Source of the DNA: Neurospora tetraspora
Lineage: Eukaryota; Ascomycota; Sordariomycetes; Sordariales; Sordariaceae
NCBI RefSeq assembly: GCF_033439725.1
Contig: NW_026944390.1
Coordinates: forward strand, 62,001 to 126,000
Length of the DNA stretch: 64,000 bases
Direction of reading: 5' to 3'
Shown here one piece after another: positions 13,569 to 25,200 of this stretch (position 1 is its first letter; every line of letters starts with the position of its first letter). The position numbers and the translations under genes are program-made. The notes under the pieces were generated by a model. It did not search any database. It was not told the DNA's origin and saw nothing but the letters and a program-made list of their open reading frames with translations.

Positions 13569-14420
13569 ATGAGGGAGGGTATATTTTGGGATTGCCTGGG
13601 AGGGAAATGGCATGTCGTGTCTGGTTCGTCGAAGTGCTGGGAATTATGAGGATGGATGAATGAATGAATGGGTAGCACATACAAATGAGGACCACAATGT
13701 CTTTGTTTCCAAAACACATCATCATGATTTTGGCTCGCCTTGTTGTTACATATTCTACTTCTGAACATTCTACTTCTGAACTATTGGTATGTGAACCGTT
13801 CCATGTTGGTAACACAACGTCGAAAGTGCCGACCAACACCCTTTCAGGGGTGTTTACATGCCAACACAAAGGACGGGTGGGACCAATCGGAGTACATCGC
13901 AGTCCAGATGTCCAATATCGTCCAATAAGATGAGTTATATCCTATACCCGGGATGCATTATGCCTGTTCTGTGGGCTGGCAAGAGTCCTTGACTCGTTAT
14001 CGTCATGATGTGGATCCATCGTGGAAATAAACGGTGCAACTTCAACACAATACCGACCATCATCAAAACAAAATCATCGCCATCGCGGCTATCCACGGGC
14101 TTGACCTTCTTGGTTCCCACAAGATTCACATGGGAAAGATCCTTCCTCATCTCTGAATTCTCTGCACACCGTAGTTCCTTCCTCCGTCCTCGGAAAGCGA
14201 CAGCGGTGTGTTTCGAGGATTTTATCCATCACTTAGTACTGAATCTGGACCTGCCTAGGCTCATCCAGGGTCCGTCCTTGTTAGTCCTTGTTGGTAACGG
14301 CTGCATATATCAAAGATGACTTATATCCCTTTTCTCTGAGGATGTAAAACCATTTCTTTTCTCACGGGCTTGGTTTGTACCTATTCTTTTCCAACAGACG
14401 TTCAACACCCGTGTTTTACA
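13569..14420. other. Intergenic: 3' region of secreted protein and promoter of transporter
   Basis: Only short unrelated open frames on both strands, none with coding character. It holds the 3' untranslated region of the secreted-protein gene and the 5' region of the transporter. No repeat or RNA gene was seen. Confidence 0.6.
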
Positions 14421-16183
14421 ATGTCCGCCCTCTTCGACACCAACCCATCACAACCCCCAAACCACGACTCCAACGCCATCGAACTCGCCCAACGCAGCCA
14501 ACAACATGCGTCTTTCGCCGGGCAAGAATCAGACCCCGAAACCCTTCGAGCAGCCGGCGGCACGCCTCCTCCAGATGACATCGACCCGGCCAGCATCGCC
14601 TTGGTAGAAGACGTCCCTCCAGATGGCGGCTACGGATGGGTGGTCGTGGGAGCAGTATTCCTCATGAACGTCAACACCTGGGGCATCAACAGCGCCTGGG
14701 GAATTTTCATGGAGTTGTATATCCGCGAAAACACCTTTCCGGAAGCGAGCCATTTTGAGTACGCCCTGATTGGAGGCTTGTCTGTCTCGCTGGCTTTGAT
14801 CTTGGGACCGATTATTAGTGCTATCCAGAGAAAGATTGGGACCAGGTATACGATGGTGCTGGGGTCGTTGATGATCTTTGCTGGGTTGTTCTCTGCGTCG
14901 GCGGCGAGTAGGGTGTGGCATCTTTTTATGAGCGTGGGGCTTTGTATGGGGTTTGGGTTTGGGTTGCTTTATATCCCGGTGAGTTGCAGTTCCTCTACAG
15001 ATAGGTATTTTGAAAGAACTAGGTGGCTTACACGTGCAATCGAAAACAAACAGGCAATGGGTCTCCTCCCGCCATGGTTCTCACGACACCGGAGTTTGGC
15101 TCTCGGCCTCGCAACGGCGGGAGCAGGCGGTGGCATCGCATGGAACCTCATCACTGGCAAACTCCTCGCCGTCTCTGGACTGAAATGGACCTGGCGGATT
15201 CTTGCCCTCGTCTCCGTTGCTTTTAACATCATTTGCGCCTTCCTCTGCCGCGAGCGGCCTATCAGCTCTTCCACGGGGTCGTCGAAACGCCGATCCTTCA
15301 ACATCCGTGACTTTGGCAGGACCCAGGTCCTTCTTATTCTCCTGTGGGGTTTCATAACCGAATTTGGCTACGTCTCCCTCTGGTACTCTCTCCCGAGCTA
15401 TGCAACCAGCATCGGCCTCACTCCATCCCAAGGATCCGTGGTTAATGCTATGTTGAGCTTGGGAGTGGGCGTTGGGCGCCCGCTTGTTGGGTAAGTCGGC
15501 TCTCTAACTAACACTTCCTCGCTATCTATGCTCTTCAGCGTCAATCTTCGAAGGGCCGTCTGCTAATTTCCTGTCACCTAACTAGCGCCCTCAGCGACCG
15601 CTTCGGCCGCATCAACCTCGCCCTCCTCTGCTGCTCATCATGCGCCATCCTCTGCCTAACCCTCTGGATCCTCGCCCGCTCGTACGCCGGCCTAATAATC
15701 TTTGCCATAGCCGCGGGCGCCGGAGGTGGTTGTTTCTGGGCCACGGTGAATCCCATCCTGGCGGAAACCGTTAGTCTCGCCGAAAGCAGTGCCATTTTTG
15801 GCACTATCTGCTTCGCCTTAGTGATTCCTACCACTTTTGGAGAAGCCATTGCGCTGCAGCTCGTCAAGGGTGGAGACGGCGTCAACAAGTTCATTCCGAG
15901 CCAGATCTTTGTCGGCTGTACGTTCCTGGGGGGCACCGCTTTACTCATGCTCCTGAGAAGCTGGCAGATTTGTGAGATTGAGAGAAAAACGGGGGGTGCG
16001 GGCAGTGGTCAAGATTGGGAAGGGCATAGGAGATCTGGAGAAGAAAACCGGATGGAGGAGGATTTGGAGGAAGGAGTTATGGCTTCGGGAAGAAGCGCTG
16101 GAGTGGCGGTTTTGGGCGAGTTGAGGAGCTCGGCTGCTGGGATGTGGTCTCCGAGAAAGCTGTTTGTTGCCAGGAGGGTGTAG
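14421..16183 (+). CDS. MFS monocarboxylate/riboflavin-type transporter (MCH family)
   Basis: Exons are 14,421-14,978, 15,054-15,490 and 15,586-16,183, giving 530 residues. The introns (75 and 95 nt) have GTGAGT and GTAAGT donors; the first is a multiple of three and would otherwise read through. The ATG at 14,421 (TTACAATGTC) is preferred over an upstream codon because it matches usual fungal context. The protein has a polar N-terminus followed by the family hallmark DGGYGWVVVG at about residues 65-75 opening the first membrane span. Further hydrophobic spans follow, with a cytosolic loop after KRRSFNIRDF in mid-protein, compatible with 12 transmembrane helices. Fungal MCH proteins move riboflavin, monocarboxylates or secondary-metabolite intermediates; the substrate here cannot be deduced. 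The C-terminus is an extended hydrophilic tail. Confidence 0.88.
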
Positions 16184-16859
16184 CGATGGGTGTCATGTCA
16201 CGGTAGAAAGCGTTTGTTTCACTCGGATTTAGGAATGTTGTTCAACGAAGCTATGTGTCCATGATAGATCTAAAAGCTTTCACCAAGTCTCTCGCGGGGG
16301 TATCTGAAGCCAAGCGGACACTTGTGTAAAAATCCGCTTATGTGCCTAACTGCCTATACACCCAAGTTTTGCCGGGTTCTGTGCCTCGAATTCTCTTCGC
16401 AACATGGATCCTGGTAAGGAAACCGTGCTGAAAGTGCTATTAGTAGAGTAACGGGCAACAGCAAGCAAGGAAGGGGTAGAAGAGGCGGGAAAATAAGTAC
16501 GAGCAGAAGTCCTTCTTAATGAGATCCACTCTTCACAAAACCTGTTTTTCTTGAATATCGTCGTGGCAGAAAACCCATTTTGCCTTTGAAGACGTTGGAA
16601 AGAGGAACCCTCCTTATGATAAGAAACCAATGGAAAAAAAGAAAAGCAAGTACCAGTCAAGCGCCGAAGGTGAGTACCGAGCCACTGACTTGGGTATATC
16701 TCAAAAGCAGTAGCAACTGGAAAGAAAGAAAAAGAAGGTCAATATCCATGTGAACAATGGACGGTTGCACTCCGAAGCGCGGTGATCATAGCCGGTCTTG
16801 ATCCACCTGTACGTATCCTCTGGGACCTAGGCTCCATCAGTTTCCTCAAAAGACCTTGC
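16184..16859. other. Intergenic between convergent genes
   Basis: The transporter (+) and the SNF2-RING gene (-) converge on this 0.7-kb interval. It contains only short open frames without family resemblance; it is the shared 3' region. Confidence 0.6.
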
Positions 16860-19800
16860 TCACTCATCAATGGTGTTGTCCTCAACCGCCTCCGCTTGGT
16901 TGTTAGCATCATTGTTGTTGCCAAAAAGTTGGGCAAGTTCCTCCAAGGTTGGCGGATCCCGATGGACGCCATCTTCCTGCATGATTTGCGAGATGTTGCC
17001 GTCCTTCTTCTTCTGAAGAGACATGAGATTCTCATCGATTGTATTATTCGTTAATATACGCACGAAGTATGTCTCTTTCTCCTGGCCGATGCCTATTTGC
17101 ACAGAGTCAGTGATTTACCGACGATAGGTATCCATAGGACTAGGGCAACTAACGATGAACTCTGCCAAACGCCTGAGAGTCAACTGCAGAACACCACTAT
17201 GCGTCCACGCTGATAACTCTGTTGCTGGCCGTGGGGTTCAAGGCTTGGCCTCCGCATTTGAGGGACACGATCTGGTGGCATTTCGTTAGTACACGCGTTG
17301 ATGAGGGATCCAAGCCTGGGTCGAGAACTTACCATAACCTTGGCGTTGGGATCATCCTGGAATGTTTCCACAGCTTTGTTTCTTTGGTCTTTCGTCATGC
17401 TACCGAAGTAATAGAGAAAGTTGATTCCCTCCTCAGCCAGCACGCGCCCAAGGATCCTTGCTAAGCGGACCCATTGCACAAACACTAGAATCCGAGAAGT
17501 TAGCACAAAGTCAGGCAAAGAACTGATTATGTTAGCTTACCAATGATTTTGTCTTCCGGGGCTTGATACTGCCATTCCAAGATCTTGCTCTTGATAGCCA
17601 CGGTTTTGGCGCTGCCAGCCAGCGAATGGTGCTGAGTCTCGTCCCAGGATGCCAGCCATTTGGAACCCTCCTTATCCCTTGGTTCAACACCGTTCATGTC
17701 TTGGCCGATTGTGTTTTCCACGGGTCGCTTGTTGTATTTGCGCTTCTGGCTTCGCTGGGGTTGATCCTCAACGTCCAACACTGCATCCTGGCCGCTGTTC
17801 TGCTCCTGGCGCACAGGCTGCTCAAGCTTCTCTAACCTCATGAGAACGTTTTTGCAAGAAGGACAAATTCCGGGATCCAACTCGAGTTTGCCTTCAATGC
17901 AGTCGCTACAGAACAAATGACCGCAAGGATCGGTGATGACCGGATCCGTAGCGATATCATAGCAGAGCCGGCAATCGACCTCCTCGCCCGCCTTCCCCTC
18001 CTGCATTTCAGCGAACTGTTGATCCATGTCGAACTGGCTTTGACCAAAACGGGCGGCAGTATCTCCTTCCTTTATGCGAGCTTCATATTCCATCGTCATC
18101 CAGCGCTGAAGCTGGATGTGAAGAGGTGTGCGCCCTCCGAGCTTAGCAAGCGAGTTTTGCAGGTATGTCAGGTCTTCCGTGTTGAAGTTCTTTGCCATGG
18201 TGTCTTCCAGAAGATATGGATGGGAAACAGCTTGCCGTAAGCGGGTAATACAGGCAAGGTATGTGCGCATCTTTGCCTTGTCTGATGCATCAATTTGCGT
18301 TTTGATGTTGTCGAGGAACCTCTGTTCGAGACGACTGTAGATCAGTCGCTCCTCAACTGATAAGTCAACCCGGCATTCCTCTATGGGATGGGTTTTGGGT
18401 ATTTGGAGGATCGGGGCACCCAGGAACGTGTCATCCACTCGTCTTCTCAGCATTATGCTGGAAATGACTGCCTCCAATCGCTGTTTCGTAGTATCCTTTT
18501 CAAGGTCTCCGAACTGAGCTTGGAAATCTCGTGGATCAGTTGCCCAGTGGCAATTGAGGAAACGCATGTACGGATATAACTCATCGATTGAGTTGTGAAA
18601 GGGCGTTCCGGTAAGAAGCCAACGATGTTTGCTGACCAAGCTGATGCAAGCCTTTGATGTCCGGCTGTTGGGATTCCTTATAGCGTGGGCTTCGTCCAAA
18701 ACAACTCGGTGAAAGGAAGACTTGAGCAAGTCTCCTTGCACTTCGTCGAACTCTTTAACCCACTCTTCGTCGCTGACTTTCATGCCGGCAATCCTTTTCA
18801 AGTCCTTATCAGACGGGAACGCATTAGCAACTTGTGTGTAGCTGGCCAGCCTGCTCAGAAATTAACGCCTGTTAGTGTTGATTCGTCGATCCTAAGGTTT
18901 TTGAGAGCATGAAACTTACAGGACATCTGCCTTCTTCCATAGCTTATCACCCATGGATTGGGATCGGTAATGATGCCATGTCCCAATGGCTTCTTCAGTA
19001 CAATGCTTCTCAAGTTCCCGTAACCATTGTAGTATGGCAGCTGAAGGAGCAACAATGAGCGTGGCATGAGACCCTGCTTTGATATCCTCCTCCGAAGGTG
19101 GGTTTGAGACAATCGTCGCCAGTACCTGGACAGTTTTCCCGAGTCCTAGGTAAGAGAACAAGTTAGCAAGTGGAAGAACAACAGAAAGAGTTAGTTGAAA
19201 GCTTCGCGTACCCATTTGATCAGCCAAAATACCTCCGAAAGGTGGCGCGGGAGAGAATTCCTGACCCAACATCCAGGAAACCCCCACGATCTGATGGTTG
19301 TAGAGAGATGACTCCATTCCCGGGACCTTTCATCTTCCGTTGTTGGGTTTTACTTTGCCCCTTCCAAACGATCGGATAGATCTCTTCAACTCCCCCATCT
19401 CCATTGACCTGTGACGCTTGGTAGGGTTTCCCGACATCTTGAGCAAGAAGTCTTTCATGGCCTGCAACTGATCATCTTGCCTCCTCGTGTCAATTGGCCC
19501 TGGCATGGCCACATCACCATGTGCTGCTCGCGCAACAATTGGGTTGTTATTTTTGAGCATCTCCATCAATCGTCGCTCTTGAGCTGTGGTGATTCCCTTC
19601 TTTCCCTTCGATGGTTTGTTCTTCTTTCTTGCTGCTGTAAGCTGCTTCTTCTTCCCCTTGGCAGATGACTTGTTGTCTTCCTTTTCGGCATAGAATTGCT
19701 CCCACCACTCCTTTGCAGTCTTTGCCGAAGCCTTCCTTTTCTTCTTGCCGCTTCCTTCGGCTTGCTGCTCCCCGGGTCCAAAGCCCGAACCCTGCGGGTC

Positions 19801-20901
19801 TCCGTTGTTGCTAGATGCAGCATTCTCTGTCTCTCCAAGAACTTCGATGGCTCGTAGAGCAGCCTCAATACCTGCATCCGAATCTGCCTCCTCATCACTG
19901 GGGTTTGCGTCATCTGCACCGGAGATGGAATCCATATTTTGTGCGAGTGTCTCCAAATCGGCAATCTTAGCAGTGATCGCAGCAAGCTTCATTCTGTCCA
20001 TGAGTGAGAGTTTCTCCGACTTTGAGAGCTTGCTCAGTCGTTCTTTCTCCATGAACATCTGGGCGAGCTCCTCGTCACTTGGCTCTTGAAGCGGCTGACC
20101 TTGCAATGTCTTTTCTCCGCCACCCACGCGTCTACGCTGAGAAAAAACGTTGCGAATTTGTGTTCGCGGCATCGGCTCCGGCTTTCGTACCTGCTTCTGC
20201 TTCCCTTTCCCTTTGTTCCGACGACGGCGCTTTGCAGAGCTTTCACCGTCCGACCGCTGTGCGTATTCGTCAGATTCGTAGTCTTCGTCGCTGTCTTTGT
20301 CGTTCTCCTCGTCATTGTCTTCTGATGCTCTGCCTGTATTCTTGGTGACATGGTGCAGCAACAGCAGGTCGTCGTCCTCTTCGACCTTGATAGGCTCAGC
20401 GCTTGCGACAGGTGGACCGGGAGAGACAAAAAGCTCATCATTAGCTTTGGGTTTCTTCTTCTCATCGAACTTCGCTCTCACGTATGCTGGCACATCCTCA
20501 GGCTCCACGATCATGAGATCATCGTCGTCCTCAATCATGACAGCAGCTGGGAACCCACTCTCAGCATCCTGAGCAACCGCGTCGTTTCCGCCCTGGTCGT
20601 CGCCGAGACTTGGACCTCCAAACAGACTTTCATCGTCATCATCCACGTTGATGGGGGTAGAATGGCCATTCCTGTCATCGTTTGGATCACTCATCTCGTC
20701 TCTCCTAGAGGTAGTCCAGGGATCGAGGTTAGGATCCTCGCTGAGCGACCGAACTGGATCAGGTGCTGGAGTATGTTCCTGAAACATCGGCGGAGCAGAC
20801 GTTCCATGCCCTGACTCCGTAGCCGGCCAATAATTCGGCAGATGCTTAAGCTGTGGGATGTCTGATGGGTCGACTGAGAAGTCGGATGGGTTTGGCGACA
20901 T
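16860..20901 (-). CDS. SNF2-family ATPase with RING finger (RAD5/RAD16/ULS1-like), two in-frame stops
   Basis: Six exons on the minus strand: 20,901-19,212, 19,145-18,920, 18,850-17,541, 17,484-17,333, 17,271-17,154 and 17,092-16,860 (1,242 codons), with five introns of 56-69 nt. The start at 20,901 (ACACAATGTC) is chosen; a 5' UTR intron may lie upstream. The N-terminal 500 residues are acidic and lysine-rich. The ATPase core follows: NHQIVGVSWML, GLGKT Walker A, DEAH box (VVLDEAHAIRN), LLTGTPFHNS, then an inserted C3HC4 RING (CRLCYDIATDPV...CGHLFC..C...CPSC), then the C-lobe ending QAFGRVHRIGQE. Such proteins remodel chromatin and act as ubiquitin or SUMO-directed ligases in DNA-damage tolerance. 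Codon 524 is TGA (19,332-19,330; NNGR*KVPGM, where I expect Trp) and codon 1151 is TAG (17,199-17,197; first Trp of the WW motif). All splice sites are otherwise intact, so this is either a young pseudogene or a transcript corrected by mRNA editing. Confidence 0.82.
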
Positions 20902-22200
20902 TGTGTTGTTTGCCAGAAGTATTCCTGTCATGCACTGATTAGTTGTTGAACTGAGCTAGTACAAAAAGGAAGAAAAGGTAAATGATTGTGACAAACCTTT
21001 AACACATCAGTGAGATTAAGGGCCTCCGCGGCTTATCAAGCTGAAGTTGACGTAGTGGAAAGAGAAGAATTTGCTGTGAAGATGAAGCCTGGCAACACCC
21101 TCTCCTCAACGTGAGAAGTGGTGAGAGTAATGTGAATGATGGACTTCCGGCTGAAAGGCTGTGAGCACCCTATAGCTCCTGTCGTTTCTTGATGTGAGCG
21201 GAAGTTGAGTGTTTCTGTAAACCGATCTTGAATCAGGCTTTATGGACTGGTGAATTATACCCTGTCTAACTTGAGTTATCAAGAAGAAAAGAGACGGGCG
21301 AAGATCTCAAGGCGACGCCAACACGAGCTCGCGATGTGTAGAAGAAAAGGAAGGGAAAAAATCGGGAGTTCATCGGGGAGGAGGCGGGTTCTTATAGACG
21401 GGGAGGGGGCTGCTCAGGAAGTCAAGGTATCGACGAGCGAAGCAAACTTCTCTGCAACGGCAGACTGCGGTACGTTTGTCATCTCAGCTCAGTTCGGCGT
21501 CTTGGAAGAGGTACTTTCCGTCCAATAAACCTCGAGCATCGGACGAGAGCAGATCCCCGAAGTAGATACCAAACGCAACCTTTACTTGTCTGGCGAGTAG
21601 CCGCTTGGAAGTGAGAGTTCAAATAGTCTGTGGATGTCAGAACATGGTCGATCAAAGCTCACCTTGGCCTTAGCATGGCCATCGAGATGTTCATGCCCAC
21701 TGATTTCCATAAACATACCTCTTCCATGGGTTTAAAGCCCAAAGTGGATATGTCAATGCCTAGGTACCTGCTAACAAGAGGATGCCGGAGTGGTAGTGTA
21801 TGGGAGTAATCACGCCCATTCTTGTCATTCCTTCCTCAAGTCTCAACCATCAGGACGACTCGCTTCCGCGTTGCTCCCATAAAACACCCCCGTTCATGAG
21901 CAACCGTGTGCGAAACTTGTCGTCCGAAGGCGGGAGAGTGACTTTCAAATGTTGTATGAATTAAATGGGACGATTGCCGTCGACATGACATCGTCTGATG
22001 GCAAAGATGAAACGAAAGCCCAAGGACGCAAAGGAAAAGCCAGAGGCGAGGGCTTGCGGTGGGCGTGGGTAGATTCCTGCCTTAAATCCAATCTGAGAAC
22101 CACTTGAACCCATAATCAATCTGCAGCTGAGCGCCATTACCCCTTGAACATTAAACCCTCACAACTCTCACACACTCAACATCACCCTCACCCTCCCCCA
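20902..22200. other. Intergenic: promoter of SNF2-RING gene
   Basis: On the minus strand a plausible 5' UTR intron (acceptor GACAG just upstream of the start) fits here. A 92-codon open frame at 21,250-21,528 (+) has no family resemblance and is not called. No repeats were seen. Confidence 0.5.
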
Positions 22201-25200
22201 TCAATCCAACTCCCCAGTAATATACCCCACCTGCCTCCTCCCCCCACCAGGCGGCACCGCCCCATTCAAACTCCTCGCCAACCTCTCCTGCGTCTCCACC
22301 AGCTTCTTATGCTCCCCCAACCTCTTCACCATCCGCGCATCACTCACCGCCTCAATCCTCTCCATCTCCCTACGTTCCTGCACCCTAACCTCACTCAACT
22401 GCTTAGCACTCTGCAGCCTCTGCTGCTCCCACTGCGCCGTCTGCCCCTGTTTCCTCTCCTCCATCTCCAGCTCCGCCTCTGACACCAGCCTCGCCCTCGT
22501 CAATCCCGCCTCGAGCAGCTGACGCTCATGTTTCATGCTTGCTTCGCGTTCAGCTTTCCGACGGTGCAATTCCGCGGCAAAGCCTTCCTCCTCAACGGCC
22601 TGCCGGCTGCGCACGGCTTCGATCTCCTCGTCCCGCTGCCGGCGGATGCGACTATCTTCGAGCTCGGCGCGCGCGAGGAAGATTTTGTTCTGCATGGTCG
22701 CGATCTCCTTGGTCCGCGCAATGGCGATGTGGTGTTCCTCTGTCTCCTTGGCGATGCGCTCGGCGCGGGCGCGGCGTTCGCGTTCGGCGCGGAGGAGCTC
22801 GGGGGGCAGGTTCACGGCGCCGTCGGGCTGCGGCCCGTCGTTGGCGTAGTAGACGTCCCGGCAGCGGTAGGATTTGAGGAGTTCGAGGAGGGCGGAACGG
22901 TCGGTGCTGTTAGGCGGGAGGATGCGGAGGAGGTATTGCGTGGGGGAGTAGGTGTGCACGCCGTCGGTCCATTGGTGGTCGGAGGCGTTGATGGTTTTCC
23001 AGACGCCGGCTTTGAGGAGGGCGCGGGTTATAGGGAGGGGGTCGGTGGAGTGAAGGGCGAGGAGGAGTACGGATTTTCCGTCGGCTTGGATGGAGAGGTC
23101 GCTGCCTTGTTTGATTAGTTCGGCTACGACTTTTTCCATTTTCTTTTCTTGAGAAGATGAGAGGGGCCCGGCTTCGGCGGCGTTGAGGCAGAGTTCTCCT
23201 AGGGCGGAACGACCGCCGTGGATGACGCTGGGAAAGTCTGGATCGTGGCCAAACTCGATCAAGACCTTGACTGCTTCTAGGTTGAGTTTCCTGGCGGCGT
23301 TATGCAAGGAACCGTCGTTCATAGATGGCCCGGCAGCCAGGAGACTCGCCATCATGGCTGTGCCTAGTTCACCCCCGATTGCAGTAGCTAGTGCCATCGG
23401 AGTGTTGTTTTCAACATCGGCAACATCCACATCCGCACCGGCCAGAAGAAGTGCTTTGACCAGATCTGGTCGTCTGTGTTGTATGGCCAGCATGAGTGGA
23501 GTCTGTTTGGACACTCGTGTCTCAAAGTTGACCTTTGCCCCTCTGTCGATGAGAACCTGGATGATACTGCTGCTGATACGCTTTTGAGGCTGACTCAATG
23601 CCCAGAAAAGCAGATTCACCTGTTCCTCTTCGCCGCCATCCATGACTTTCATGGTGGTGAGCTGGTCATGGTAGTAGCCTGCATCCAGAAGCGTTTCCAG
23701 CAGTTTCTCTGACCGGGGATACTTGTTGAGAGCACGTAGTAGAATCGGCGGGGAGGTCGGAGTCATTACGTCCAGCCTTTCTCCGTCAAAGTTGTAGCAG
23801 ATGAACAGCTCAATCAGTGACAGAATCTCTTGCTCTGAAAGGTCTGCGTCAAAGATGTGAGGAAACGCCATGGACACCGAGTGAGAGTCTGGACTCTGCT
23901 CCAGAATCAGCTGTATCAGTTCCGAATCCGCCTTCTTGGCTGCCTTTTGCAGTACAAGCCCATCCTGACAAGTGACGCTGGCCCCGTGTTGTAGCAGGAG
24001 TGTTGCAAATCGTCGAGCCAGTGCTTCATTTTCAGTCCCGTATGCGTCGACAGCAACGTTCAAAGCCGGGAACAAGGGCTCACCGCCCTCAGCGCCCTTC
24101 TCCAACAGCATCTCTGCAATTTGGAAGCCTTGTTCCGTCATCCAAGCCTCAGCTGTCTCTGGAGTGAAAGCATGTTGGAAAGTCCACGAGACATCCTTTC
24201 CAGGAACATCAAACGTCAACAAAGCCTCCAGTACATCAACGCGGAATGACTGAGTCGCATCAATCAGTGTCTCGCACCCATTCATCAACGGCGAAGCGCC
24301 ATGTGTAAGCAAAAGCCGAATCAAGCGAACATCAGGCTCCTCCTTCACAGCCCTGTGCAACGCAGTATGCACATCCTCCGACGGTTCCAGCCCTGCGCAA
24401 AACAGCCATTCAGTGACTTGATACCTCGCGTCCTGGCTCAATTTCCTGCTAGCCTTCAATGCCTTGAGCAATGTATCTTGCGACGGCTTCTTCTGACGAT
24501 CATTTGCTTTTTCCACACCCAACATCAACTTCAGACTCTTCAGCGCCGCCCCTCTTGTCGCATTCCAGATTGCCTCACCCGAATTGTAGTCCGGATCCGC
24601 ACCATATGCAAGCAGCAAGCGCACTAGAGCCTCACCGTCATCGCCATATGTCCCCGCGGCAACCAGCTGTCTGTCCACGACCTCGCCGTCGACTCCTCTT
24701 TCCAGAAGGAGGCGAAAGACCGCCGTGCGGTCCTCGAGGTCCGTGACGCTGACACTCGCTGCCTCGAACCCCTTGACCAAAGTCTGTTTCTTGACCTGAG
24801 CAGTGGGGTGCAAAAGGGCGCCCAAGACTGGGATGGCAGCGCTCTTGCAGGCTTCGACTACTGCTTGACCTTCTTGATGCTCGAGGCTGGCTCCATGGCT
24901 CATCAAAATATTCACAAGCGTCAGATTTCCATTGGACGCCGCGGCAATAAGCGCGTCGGAGATTTCAGAACCGGATACCCCCCTCTTGAGCAGCGATGCA
25001 CAGATTTCCGGGTCCTTGAGTTTGACGGCTTGTGTAAAGGTGGTGTTGAGTACCGCCGCAGGATATTTTCGTGAAGACTTTGCCAGAATCAATTCCACTG
25101 CTTGACCATCCTGCTTCTCTACCGCGAAACCGAGCGCTTTGCCATCCGTCGAGTCGGCGTAGGCTGACAATAGTTCGATGAGTGGGTAGTCAGAAGAGTG

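Noticed and set aside
19330-19450. Intron that would remove the first stop of the SNF2-RING gene
   Set aside because: The nearest donor/acceptor pairs would make a 28-nt intron, too short for fungi, or delete the conserved GRGKVKPNNGR segment.
21250-21528. 92-codon frame upstream of the SNF2-RING gene
   Set aside because: No family resemblance, sits in the promoter/5' UTR region and is rich in Arg/Lys/Ser as random frames here are.
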